Shown here: one piece after another, positions 22,624 to 32,200 of the stretch
How the letters are laid out: every line of letters starts with the position of its first letter
Numbering within the stretch: position 1 is the stretch's first letter
Assembly (NCBI GenBank): GCA_037176885.1
Contig: JAWWNJ010000002.1
Location: 2,914,001 to 2,978,000, forward strand
DNA: 64,000 nt
DNA from: Favolaschia claudopus
Lineage: Eukaryota; Basidiomycota; Agaricomycetes; Agaricales; Mycenaceae
Direction: 5' to 3'
Position numbers and translations under genes: made by a program
Notes under the pieces: model-generated
What the model was told of the DNA's origin: nothing
The model's database searches: none
Seen by the model: only the letters and a program-made list of their open reading frames with translations

Positions 22624-22642
22624 TGGTGACGAGAGTGGGATC
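22624..22642 (+). other. Probable primer-binding site of the gypsy element
   Basis: TGGTGACGAGAGTGGGATC begins 3 nt after the LTR. TGG would pair with a tRNA 3' CCA, and the rest reads like the complement of a tRNA acceptor and T arm. The tRNA is not identified. Confidence 0.45.
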
Positions 22643-23104
22643 CACCCCACGCGACGCTGCGGTCCGATTCACCGCGATCTTCTAGGTTCTGGTTTTTAGA
22701 GGGACACACTGGCGCGAGCTAAGAGTACCACTGGGAGTTTGGTTTCTGCGAGTTCTGCTACTGCGAAGAGTGCTGCGATTGCCGCACGTTCCCTACGTGC
22801 TTTGAATCGACGAAAGAGTTTGTCCAGCGTACCGTCAAAACTCGTATCTCCTCCTTTGACTCCCGAGGCGGCGTTATCTTCGTCGAGTTCTTCTGTGTCC
22901 TTGCGTCAATCGGATAGCGTGTTGTCCTTGCCTGGTGTTCTATTTGCTGATATCGACGAGTCACCATCGTGGACGACGCCGCTGTCGTCCTTGAAGCCTC
23001 TGGTCGCGCTTCCACCCTTGTCTGCGGCAGTTCGCTCGATTCTATTGCCCGCGGCGGTGATAACCGCTCCCCAGCCCATATCCCTTGCTAGAAACAAAAA
23101 TCCA

Positions 23105-24304
23105 ATGGCAACTATTCCGCACTTTACTGGCAATCGAGAGGTAGATGCGACGTCGGCTGAAGACTTCCTGAAGGACGCCCGAATTTACTTCCGCGCACAC
23201 GGAATCAAAACAGATGAAGAAAAGCTTACAGAGGTGGGAGATAGGTTCCGGTCTGCGTCCCCTGCGGACGTGTGGTTCAAGGCTTTGAAGGCGACGGTTT
23301 GGGCAGACTTCCAGACTGCTTTTGTGACCCGTTTTGAGCGCGGTTCCGCAATCGTGAAACCTCAGGCGCAGCTTTTGGCTGAGCTCTCGAGTATGCGAAT
23401 CACGGTTGAGGAACTTGCGAGGGAGGTGCCGCGGACGCCTCAGGGTTGGGTGGTGAAGCCGTTGGGTGCCTTCGTCGAGCGCGTGGAGGACGCCGTTATT
23501 AGCGCGGGTGCTGGCGCTGCGTCTGAGGGGGTGTGGGCATTTCATAGCTCGCTTCCGAACCCTCTGCGCATCGCTGTGGGTGACGCTCCGGCAAACTGGG
23601 ACGACCTGTTGGTGGCGCTGAAGAAAATTCCGGAGGCGGCGGTGGTGGCGGCCATAGACCAGTATAGGTACGATGAGAAGACACGCGCAATGGAGGAGAA
23701 GTTGGATCGCCTTACGCGTCAGATGTCCGGTGTGCGACTGTCCGCGCCTACTCCGAGCGCGCCCATCGGCGTCGCTGCGGCAGGTGCTGGCGCTACGGGT
23801 GGTGGAGTGGGGAACGCTGTAAGAGAAGGTGGTGGAGGCGGGGGAAGGAATGCGCGGGTTCGAGGGGGATCCGAGGCGGAGAAGGAGGCATTGCGCCGGG
23901 TGCTGGCAGAAGTTCTTCGTCGTCGTCGGGCAGATACAGCCGAGGGCCGAGTTCAGTATAACGCCGACGTGGCGTCGTGGAACGCGAGGAATGGTGGAAT
24001 TCCCCCCGATCGTGTTGCGATTGACACGACTGGGTATCCTTTGCGTCCGGGCACAGCGGATCCGTGTTCAGGAGAGTGCTGGACGTGCGGGATGCGGACT
24101 TCGCCGAGGCACGATCGCAATCGTTGTACAGCGCCAGCCCTGCATGCGTTGGAGAAGCGCTTCCGGATGGTTTGTGGGATGTGGTTGGGGACGGCAGCAG
24201 AGGGCGGTCAAGCGGGGGTGAACTTCATGGGTGTTGCGGGGACGCCATGGTGGGGTGGCGATCACGAAGGTGGGGGTGTTGCTGAAGAGGGGCAGGGTTT
24301 TTAA
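23105..24304 (+). CDS. Gypsy element Gag
   Basis: From the first in-frame ATG this gives 399 aa starting MATIPHFTGNREVDATSAED. The frame is open upstream to about 22700 without an ATG, so a longer non-AUG form cannot be excluded. Residues about 1-180 resemble the retrotransposon gag/capsid domain (AEDFLKDARIYF, WADFQTAFVTRFERG). A Gly-rich basic stretch follows. A zinc-knuckle-like CX2CX7HX4C (beginning CWTCG) lies near the C-terminus, with a wider spacing than the usual CX2CX4HX4C. Gag would package element RNA in cytoplasmic particles. The ORF ends GGT TTT TAA with a slippery heptamer just before the stop, linking it to Pol by a likely -1 shift. Confidence 0.85.
   Translation: MATIPHFTGNREVDATSAEDFLKDARIYFRAHGIKTDEEKLTEVGDRFRSASPADVWFKALKATVWADFQTAFVTRFERGSAIVKPQAQLLAELSSMRITVEELAREVPRTPQGWVVKPLGAFVERVEDAVISAGAGAASEGVWAFHSSLPNPLRIAVGDAPANWDDLLVALKKIPEAAVVAAIDQYRYDEKTRAMEEKLDRLTRQMSGVRLSAPTPSAPIGVAAAGAGATGGGVGNAVREGGGGGGRNARVRGGSEAEKEALRRVLAEVLRRRRADTAEGRVQYNADVASWNARNGGIPPDRVAIDTTGYPLRPGTADPCSGECWTCGMRTSPRHDRNRCTAPALHALEKRFRMVCGMWLGTAAEGGQAGVNFMGVAGTPWWGGDHEGGGVAEEGQGF
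24295..24301 (+). other. Candidate -1 ribosomal frameshift site (Gag to Pol)
   Basis: G GGT TTT lies in the Gag zero frame immediately before the TAA at 24302. It fits the X XXY YYZ slippery form. After a -1 slip the next codon is TTA at 24301, and the frame then runs without a stop into Pol. No stimulatory RNA structure was tested. Confidence 0.55.
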
Positions 24305-27300
24305 AGGAGGCGGCGTGCGATGGCCAACGCGACGCCTCTTTACCCGGCCTACTTGGTGGCGCGGGGTCTACTTCTTGTGTATTTACAGGTTCAGAATTGC
24401 AACTCGTTGACCTGTATACCGTGGACCCCAGCAAGAATGAGAAAACGACAGCAGCATTCATGCATTGGATCAGTATGGAAGGCCCAAGAGGGGAGAGAGT
24501 GCGGGTGCGGGCTTTGTGGGATGGAGGGGCACAGGTCAGCGTGCTCGATCGAGGACGTTTCGAGGAGGTGCGCCATAGGTTGGGGGAGACAGGGCCGGGG
24601 AGGAAGATGTTGAGAATGGCGGATGGTACGAGGGTGCCGTCCATCGCGCATTGGGAGGGAGAGATCGAGGTGGCGGATGTGTGGGTGCATGGGGAGTTTG
24701 AGGTGTTCGATAGCGGCGGAGGGTGGTCGTTTTTGTTTGGGAAGGATCTGCAGGCCGCGATTGGTGCCGTTCACGACATGAGGAAGGACATGGTGACGGT
24801 GGAGTCGAGGGGGAAGTCTGCGGTCCTAAAAAACCATAATCCGGCGGTTTGCAGTACGGTGGGATTGGAGGGGATCCGGGCGGCTGCGCGAGCGGCTGCA
24901 ACACATGAAGCGCATCGGGGGGTTGTATCGTCTGCGGTTCCCCCCGCGAGGGGAGTTTTTTGCTGTACTGTGCAGGCTCCTCGTGACTCACCAGTTTTGT
25001 TGAGACGTTCGCTGCGACGACGACGAATTCGAGTGCGAAGAAGGGATGCGCTGCGACCTAGGGAGGTAGTTGCGGGTGATAAAGGACATGAGTCCTCAAT
25101 GGGGGTGAAGTTGCGAGCAACTCCCCCCGCGAGGGCAGTGGAATCGATTGTAGAGACAAAGGACACTGACGGAGCCGATTTTGTAGGTCACGAAGAAGTT
25201 AAGGTGGGAGGGAAGGGAGAGATGTTGGATGGAGGGGAGGACGTGCTGCCAAACGAGCGAGGAGACGCAATGGGGGATGATTCGAGTATGATCTCCCCCG
25301 CGAGGCGAGTCGAGCCTGTTGCTGCTGCCAGTGGTGATTTTGCTGACCGAGAGCGTGTGGACGAGCGGTGTTCCCGGGAAGGGGTGGAGGAGCTCGAAGA
25401 TACCGGTGTGGCGAGGTCGCGCGAGACCTTTGAGGGGGTGAAGTCATGCGTGGCTCCCCCCGCGAGGGGAGTGGATTTGTTTTATGTGCCCGTTCTGCCC
25501 GACGCTGATTGTTCGCCCGTGGATGGATGGAATAAGCCCGCTTGCGCTGTGGAGGATGGGGATGAGAGTGAGGAGAAGTTGGATGTTTTTGGCAACGCAG
25601 AGTCACGCGAAGCCTCAACGGGGGTGAAGTTGTGCGCAACTCCCCCCGCGAGGCGAGTACTTCTTGATGTCTTGCCTGGTTGGATGGGGATTAATCATGT
25701 TTCCCAAGTACCGTCACCGTATACGCCCTATCCTGGCGCGCCGCCTGAGGAGGGAAGTATATTTACTAGGGCAACAGATCCTTTCAACCCGCGGCGAATC
25801 GAGAGGATACTCGAACTGGTGGAGGTGGGGATGGATTTGACAGAGGAGCAGCGGGAGGTGGTGCGCAGGTTCATAGCTGAGTTTGCGGACATCTTCGCGT
25901 TGTCGGTTAGGGAGGTTCGTGTGGTCGATGGGGCGGAATATGCACCAGTGTTGCCGGATGGGTTAACGTTCCCAACGGGGGTGGTACCCCAGCGCCCTTG
26001 GACGAAACCACAGAGCATCGCGGTGAATAGACAGGTCGATGAGTGGATCGCCGCAGGTGTTCTTCGTCGGATCGCGCCACACGACGTGAAGTGCGTCAGT
26101 CCTATAACGCTGGCGGAGAAGGAAGGTGTGGATGCCGTGACACATAATGAGCTGCTGCATGCTGTAGAGGATGAGTGTCGGAGACACGGAATGGAGCCCC
26201 GGCTGGACCTACCACCAAGAGAGCCTCCGAGGACGACTTCGACGCCCGGCGAACCTTCGTGGAGGATATGTGGGAACTTTTCAGAGATAAACAAGCACTT
26301 GAAGGTCGTGGCGTTCTCTCAAGGCGACATTCGGGACAAGCAGCGAAGACTCTCTAGGCGCCGCTACGTGTCTGTCTTTGACTTTGCGTCAGGGTTCTTT
26401 GCCCTGCATATCAACGAGGGCTTGCAGCCCTACATTGTCGTTTTTATCCCAGGTCGAGGTTTCTTTGCGTTTATGCGGATGCCGTTCGGGTTGACGGATG
26501 CACCAACGGCGTTTAACGACATGGTGGCACAGCGAATGTGGGATCTCATTGTCTCCGAGCTTATGGAGCTGTGGGTGGATGACGGGGGGACGGCGGCGGA
26601 TGAGTTTGACGAGATGCTTCGGAATCTGCGGACGATCTTCACGCGGATTCGGGAGACGGGCTTGTCGTTGTCGGCGAAGAAGACCCAGTTGTTCATGACA
26701 GAAGCGGTGTTTGCAGGGTCGACGGTTGGACCAAAAGGTGTTTCACCCGATCTCAGGAAGCTGTCCGTGGTAGCGAATTGGCCACGCCCGACAAACGCGG
26801 CGCAACTGCATTCCTTCCTTGGGCTCACCCAGTACTTCCGCGACCTCATTAAGAACTACGTCCATGTCGAGGCACCTCTGCGGAACATGTTGCGCGCCGT
26901 GAAGATTCCGGCTGGTGCGTCAAAGCGGGTTTACCGACAGGCGATGCGGGACTTCTTGCTGGACCCGAGCTGGAAAGACGATCATACGACATGTTTCTTG
27001 ACGTTGAAGCGCATATTAACTTCAGAGCCTGTGGTCCGGCCCCCCGAGTTCGACAGCGTTGAAGAGCGACCTTTCGTAGTCACGACCGATGGTTGCAAGA
27101 CAGGCTTTGCAGGTATTTTGTCGCAGGAGCAGGTATCGAGATTGCCCGGCGGTAGGGAAGTTCTCCGCAGACATCCCATCGCCTTTGCGTCAAAACGCAC
27201 TTCGGAGGCGGAGGAACGCTATGCCCCGCACGTTCTGGAGTTCGCGGCCCTCAAGTTTTCACTGGACAAGTTCGCGAATATCGTCTACGGGCAGCCGGTG

Positions 27301-29061
27301 TTGCTGGAGACCGATTGTAGTGCGCTGAGGGATGTGCTAATGAACAACAGGCTCAACGTTGCGCACGAGCGGTGGCGGAATGGTGTTTTGAACTACAAAA
27401 TTGTTGGCGCGAAGCATGTCAAAGGGTCGGAGAATGTCGCGGCGGATGTAATCAGTCGGATGTACGAAGATATCGCACGGGTGAAGGGTGATGGACATGA
27501 GTGGACGGTATCGGCGGATGGTGAGGCGGAAAGCGGTTTGGTGAGCGACCTCTTTGCGATTTGTGTGGAGCAGATCGGGGAGAGTGAGGCGTTTATGGTG
27601 GTTGCGTTGCCGGAGGGGGTCATGGCGTTGCGCGAGCGATTCAAGGGAGAGCCGGTATATGTGGAGGTGATTGACGCATTGTTTGAGCTGGATATGGGGA
27701 CGACAAAGAGAGAGCGGCAGCGGGCAAAGCATCGGGCGGCGGGTTACTTCGTGGAGGGGTTAAAGCTGTGGCGGTTGTATGGCGGACGGCGGGATCGTGG
27801 AAGGTCCAGGCGGGAGTGTATCACGCGGGCGGAGGCAGTTGAGATGGCGGCAAAGATTCACGCGGAAGAAGGTCACTTCGGGCGGGACGCGATCAAGCTC
27901 AGGATGATGGATAGTGTGTGCAGTCCGGGCTTAGATGCTTCGATTGTGACCGCTGTTCGGGATTGCGGTCAGTGTAAAGCGTTTGGTCCGAAGCACATTC
28001 ATTCGCTGCTAGATCCAATTACGAGGCGACACCCTTTCGAGCTGATCGTCGGGGACTACCTGACGTTGCCGGCAGGCAAAGGCGGCTTCAAAACCGTGGG
28101 CCTATACCTGGATGTCTTCAGTCAGAATGTGTGGGGAGAGAAATTCAAGAGCGCAGGCACGGGGCGGACAACAGTGAAGACTTTGCGGCATATTGGCGAT
28201 GAATTCGTGGATCCAGAGACATTCATGGCAGACGGTGGTCCGCACTTCGATTGCGCGGAGGTGGATGAATTCTGCAAAGGGCGAGGGATCAGTCACCGAG
28301 TCGTCGCTAAGTATTCCCCGTGGGTTCAGGGTCTGGTCGAGGGTGCTAACAAAATACTTCTCCACATCCTCGCACGCTTGTGTGCGCCTGACGTCGGCGA
28401 AGACGAGTGGAACGCAGTAACCTGGGAGAAGATGCCACGTAACTGGCCAGAACACTTCGAGAACGCGATCGTCATCATGAACAAGCGGATCTTGCCTTCC
28501 GTAGGGTATCGGCCGAAGGAGTTGATGTTGGGGATGGTGGTGAATACACCAAAGACGGCGGTTGAGGACGTGGTGGGGGCACCGGGGGAGGAGGAGGTGG
28601 AGGCGCATTTGGCATATGTCGCACAACAGCGGCTGGATGGTTACGCTGCGCGGGTGAAATATGCGCTGGGGCGGAAGGCGGCGTTCGATCGGAAAGTCAT
28701 GTCGTCGAGGGCGGGGAGGGTGGTGTTCAGGAAGGGACAACTCGTTCAGGTCGCGAACAGTCCTTGGGACTACACATTCAAGTCGCTGCGGAAGCTCTTG
28801 TGGTACTGGTCGACACCGTATCGTGTGCGGGAGAGGGTGTGGCATTCATACAAACTGGAGACCTTACAAGGAGTACCTATCGACGGTCTACATAGCGCCC
28901 GAAGGTTGCGGGCATTCGTGCCGAGAAGGGGAAGCAAGCTGGAGGCGGAGCAGATGGAGATAGAGGCGGGATGGGGGGCATTGGATGTGGCGGAGGGAGC
29001 GGCGGAACAGGCGGCGGTGGAGTTGGAGAGGGCGGAGGACGTAGGAGTTGGGTTGGAGTAG
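24301..29061 (+). CDS. Gypsy element Pol: protease, RT, RNase H, integrase
   Basis: About 1586 codons open from the end of Gag in the -1 frame. The first bases have no ATG (a TTG occurs at 24397), supporting expression as a Gag-Pol fusion. Aspartic protease: ALWDGGAQVSVLD (around 24511-24549). A long linker (about 24930-25680) carries five repeats of a PPARxV motif. RT: fingers around 26270-26430, MPFGLTDAPTAF, and the catalytic box WVDD near 26574, where a Tyr is usual. RNase H: TTDGCKTG (around 27082). Integrase: HHCC zinc finger (HAEEGHF ... CGQC), then Asp in VGDYL, Asp in MADGGPHF and Glu in GLVEGANK, a DD35E set, then a GPY/F-like module with WSTPYRV. All catalytic residues appear present. 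Confidence 0.9.
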   Translation, partial: LKEAACDGQRDASLPGLLGGAGSTSCVFTGSELQLVDLYTVDPSKNEKTTAAFMHWISMEGPRGERVRVRALWDGGAQVSVLDRGRFEEVRHRLGETGPGRKMLRMADGTRVPSIAHWEGEIEVADVWVHGEFEVFDSGGGWSFLFGKDLQAAIGAVHDMRKDMVTVESRGKSAVLKNHNPAVCSTVGLEGIRAAARAAATHEAHRGVVSSAVPPARGVFCCTVQAPRDSPVLLRRSLRRRRIRVRRRDALRPREVVAGDKGHESSMGVKLRATPPARAVESIVETKDTDGADFVGHEEVKVGGKGEMLDGGEDVLPNERGDAMGDDSSMISPARRVEPVAAASGDFADRERVDERCSREGVEELEDTGVARSRETFEGVKSCVAPPARGVDLFYVPVLPDADCSPVDGWNKPACAVEDGDESEEKLDVFGNAESREASTGVKLCATPPARRVLLDVLPGWMGINHVSQVPSPYTPYPGAPPEEGSIFTRATDPFNPRRIERILELVEVGMDLTEEQREVVRRFIAEFADIFALSVREVRVVDGAEYAPVLPDGLTFPTGVVPQRPWTKPQSIAVNRQVDEWIAAGVLRRIAPHDVKCVSPITLAEKEGVDAVTHNELLHAVEDECRRHGMEPRLDLPPREPPRTTSTPGEPSWRICGNFSEINKHLKVVAFSQGDIRDKQRRLSRRRYVSVFDFASGFFALHINEGLQPYIVVFIPGRGFFAFMRMPFGLTDAPTAFNDMVAQRMWDLIVSELMELWVDDGGTAADEFDEMLRNLRTIFTRIRETGLSLSAKKTQLFMTEAVFAGSTVGPKGVSPDLRKLSVVANWPRPTNAAQLHSFLGLTQYFRDLIKNYVHVEAPLRNMLRAVKIPAGASKRVYRQAMRDFLLDPSWKDDHTTCFLTLKRILTSEPVVRPPEFDSVEERPFVVTTDGCKTGFAGILSQEQVSRLPGGREVLRRHPIAFASKRTSEAEERYAPHVLEFAALKFSLDKFANIVYGQPVLLETDCSALRDVLMNNRLNVAHERWRNGVLNYKIVGAKHVKGSENVAADVISRMYEDIARVKGDGHEWTVSADGEAESGLVSDLFAICVEQIGESEAFMVVALPEGVMALRERFKGEPVYVEVIDALFELDMGTTKRERQRAKHRAAGYFVEGLKLWRLYGGRRDRGRSRRECITRAEAVEMAAKIHAEEGHFGRDAIKLRMMDSVCSPGLDASIVTAVRDCGQCKAFGPKHIHSLLDPITRRHPFELIVGDYLTLPAGKGGFKTVGLYLDVFSQNVWGEKFKSAGTGRTTVKTLRHIGDEFVDPETFMADGGPHFDCAEVDEFCKGRGISHRVVAKYSPWVQGLVEGANKILLHILARLCAPDVGEDEWNAVTWEKMPRNWPEHFENAIVIMNKRILPSVGYRPKELMLGMVVNTPKTAVEDVVGAPGEEEVEAHLAYVAQQRLDGYAARVKYALGRKAAFDRKVMSSRAGRVVFRKGQLVQVANSPWDYTFKSLRKLLWYWSTPYRVRERVWHSYKLETLQGVPIDGLHSARRLRAFVPRRGSKLEAEQMEIEAGWGALDVAEGAAEQAAVELERAEDVGVGLE
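24936..25655 (+). repeat. Five dispersed repeats in the Pol protease-RT linker
   Basis: The word CCCCCGCGAGG occurs at about 24941, 25123, 25294, 25457 and 25643, at spacings of 160-190 bp, encoding PPARGV-like hexamers in frame. Four copies are preceded 15-20 bp upstream by a G-run (GGGGGTGAAGT or a variant), so each unit can fold into a G/C hairpin. The intervening sequence is acidic and poorly conserved. Only Pol is known to be encoded here. Confidence 0.7.
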
Positions 29062-29123
29062 GCTGCGGGGTGGTTTTGATAGCTGGTGGCGGCGGGGACG
29101 CCGCCATAGAGGTGGTGGGCGCA

Positions 29124-29291
29124 TGTGGTGGGGTTAGTTGGTGGAGATGGGCTGAGGTTGCCGTGGGAGGAGTGAGTCTGCCGTAGTTAGCCGTGCTGTT
29201 GTTAGTTGTTTAGGCATCATCCATCTTCTCTGCATCCACGGAGGCTTTCCTCCATCGTGATCGCCGTCTGTCATCAGCCCCCGCCACTCCA
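29124..29291 (+). repeat. 3' LTR of the gypsy element
   Basis: Identical to 22453-22620. Preceded by a purine-rich stretch (about 29108-29119) suitable as a polypurine tract, and followed by ACGG, the right copy of the target duplication. Confidence 0.93.
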
Positions 29292-32200
29292 ACGGCAGGG
29301 CGGATCTGCTTCCCGACGTCGAGAAACGAGTAAGTACGAATTTAAGAAGACTTTTTACCTGGAGGCTGGCCAGCCTTAGGGTGAAGTTGTCGGTGAACTC
29401 AGAAGACCCGGAGTACAAGTGTCCGTCGTGTGTATCCGTCTGAGTAGCTCTGCGTGCTTCTTCATTCAGAGAACGAGTTTCAACCACCCAGAGAGGAAAT
29501 GCTCACTACATGTTGAACATTGCCGTGGAAAAAGATTTAATTTTTGAGAGCCCAGACTCACTCAGTTACCTCTTACACACGTACTGGGGGAAGACAGCTG
29601 CGTCTTGAACTGGTGATCGTAAAGCGAAACCTTGGTCTGAGTCGTGACTAGTCAAGTCGGATTGATTCGAGGGATAATTTATTGTGCTGCCTGAGGGAAC
29701 GGGCGGACATATACCGGCGCAGATAGAAGTCTAAGACAGTCTCATATATGAACCGGAGACCTAGACACCAAGAGACTGTCGGCACAACGAGAGACATAGA
29801 CATCTACTGAACACGAGTAAGACAGCGGGAGACATGTAGCACCTGTGACGCAGGCACTGAGGGAGAAGCCAGAATGACAGACTGAGACAGCGTCAAGGAA
29901 GGAGGAACTTCGAAAACGAAGGACTGAAGAGTTCCATAGTCACCGGCGGACGTGCGCGTGCGAATTTGAAATTGGGAGAGGTAAAATTTGGAACTGTTGG
30001 GTGAGAGTGAAGATGGAGTTGCTCTCGGGAGAAGGAGGTTTGAAACGTCCGGGCAAGTTCCACGATTGATGGAAGGAAGGAATGCAAGGAGCGTCCAAGT
30101 AAGTACGCCGTCGTTGAGAATCTTGAATCCAGTCGATAAAAGAAAATCGGTAGCCTGCGCGGAAGTGAAACGCTGAGCGGTTGGGTTTGCTGCTACGATC
30201 GTTAGTAATGAAAGTGCGTGCATTTAGCAACGTCTGAAAACGAAAATCCAGAGAGCCAAAAACTAATTTCCACACACCCGACGGCTCCGTCGGCCGACTC
30301 TCACCCGTCGTTATTATTGCCTTCCGGCGGAATGCTGGAGTCCAAGGCTCAGAGTTTTCTATGAGACTCCGTCGTGAGTGAGCGTCAAATTGATAACGAA
30401 TATTGGCGACTTACTTGAACTCTGTCTTTCCGCCAAGAGGTCGGTATTGTGACGTCAACCCACTCGTTGTGAAAGAATTCAACATTGGTTCCTTTTGTCA
30501 GCGGAGAATCCAGCTTTCGTGGGCGTCGCCGTGGCTCTGGGTTTCCGTGCCGAGGTTCTCTCCGTCCCTCCTTCCCGTTTATGACAAAACAAGACTTTCT
30601 TCCTCGTTCTCTTCCTCACGCGTGCGCCGCGCGTGCGAGAGCCTCGAATCGAATTCCGGTCTATGCGAGAATTGTTTGTTTGTTTACTTACCTGAATGGT
30701 ATTGAGAAGAGCCGAACGAGACAGGGATATTGAATAGATGAGTTGCCTCAACTCACCAACCCCGCGCCATCCCGCCCGTCTCGCCCCTTCCAGCCATCAC
30801 TCTGCTTCTTCAATTGTCGAGACAATTAACGAGCCCGCCGAGTTCCGAGCTCTACACGGAATATAAGTATCAATTCCGAATACACACACGATAAAAACAA
30901 AAGGCACCGACCAAGTTGCTTCTTTGTGCGAAAGTTGTGTTTCCGCCGTTGAATTGCTTGGGAGGCGCCGAGAAACGTCAGGGCTTCTCTTCTGCAGTTC
31001 TCTTCCCATCCCACTGAATGTCTCAGTCTGCATCCCGAGGTTCGGTGCTTCCCGTGCTGCTGAGGCCGAATCCGAGTCAACAGCAGTAGTTGTGAGTGGA
31101 TTCCGTGTCGTGTCGTGTCGAGTCATCTGTATCATCAGCGACAAGGAAGGGCGATAATATTAGTCCAAGTTGAGAAGACTTGTGAGTCGGCGCTTCGTAG
31201 AGCCAATGAATATGAGATGGAACATGGAAAAAAGATACAGAGAGGGCAGCGCAGCGCACTGAATGCGAGAAGGAGGATGAGCTGCTGTTGCACTGACAAA
31301 TCGATTCAACTAAATTATCCAGTCAACACGGAAGACAGGAAAAAAGGGGAGAGAACCGACCTAGGTCCCGGCGAAGAATCATACTTTCATAATTCGCGTT
31401 GGAGAGGGAAAGGCAAGGCCGAGAAGAATGCAGTCCATTCAGCACGTCGCGGGAGGAAATCAAAATGAGATTTTGAGGCGCTCGCGAGGTGTTTGTGCAC
31501 AAAGCAACGAGGAGGACGAGACCAAGTCTCTTTTCCACTGGCAAGTCAAAGCCGAATCCAGATTTAGGTTTGGATTCGGAGTCGACAGATCCTGAAACGG
31601 GCGCAAAAAGGAAATATTAATTTAGCCGCCAGCGCGTAGCCTGAGTAACTTGGCCCACTGCCTGGTTGGAAACTTGGGACTGTGCCGCAGGCCCGCAGCT
31701 CGAGTTTCGATGGCGGCCTGGTAGGGATTTCGGGGACATTCGGGCAGAACGGCCCCAGCCCCGGGTGTCGTCTTGTGCGGGATCCTCACTACTTCAACAA
31801 CTCCTTATTGCCCTCCCTCCTCGAATGGACGGCTACTTCCACGGAGGGACGCGGGCGTACATGTAGATCCAAGCAATGCATTGTCCGCTGTCCTTGTGGC
31901 GTCGCGACTCAATGCTGCATCATCACCATGGTGGCTGGTGGGTTTTTCCCGGTTCGTTCTTCCTTCTTCGAATGAATCTTCAAGTCGTTCGAATTGTCTT
32001 CCCGCGCCCGGATTCAAATTGCAATTGTAAGTCTTCGATATGGGAAAATTCAAATCGGAATGTTGGCGGGGAGGAGTAGAAAACACTGACGATCCCTCTT
32101 ATTCGGTAACCGGTCCGGAGCTTAGTCACCGATCATCTGAGTTTCAAGTGAGCGCGGCATCGTTCGGTGAGGTTGTTTTGCTTGCATTTGAGCATCCGGA

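Larger units (their letters stand above)
22453..29291 (+). mobile_element. Ty3/gypsy LTR retrotransposon, complete
   Basis: A 6.84-kb element with two 168-bp LTRs (22453-22620 and 29124-29291). The LTRs begin TG, end CA and are identical by eye, with a constant offset of 6671. ACGG (22449-22452 and 29292-29295) flanks it as a 4-bp target duplication. A primer-site-like TGGTGACG starts 3 nt after the left LTR. A purine-rich tract precedes the right LTR. Gag and Pol are open, and Pol order is PR-RT-RNase H-IN, which defines Ty3/gypsy (Metaviridae-like). No chromodomain is visible after the integrase. Identical LTRs argue for a very recent insertion. Confidence 0.95.
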
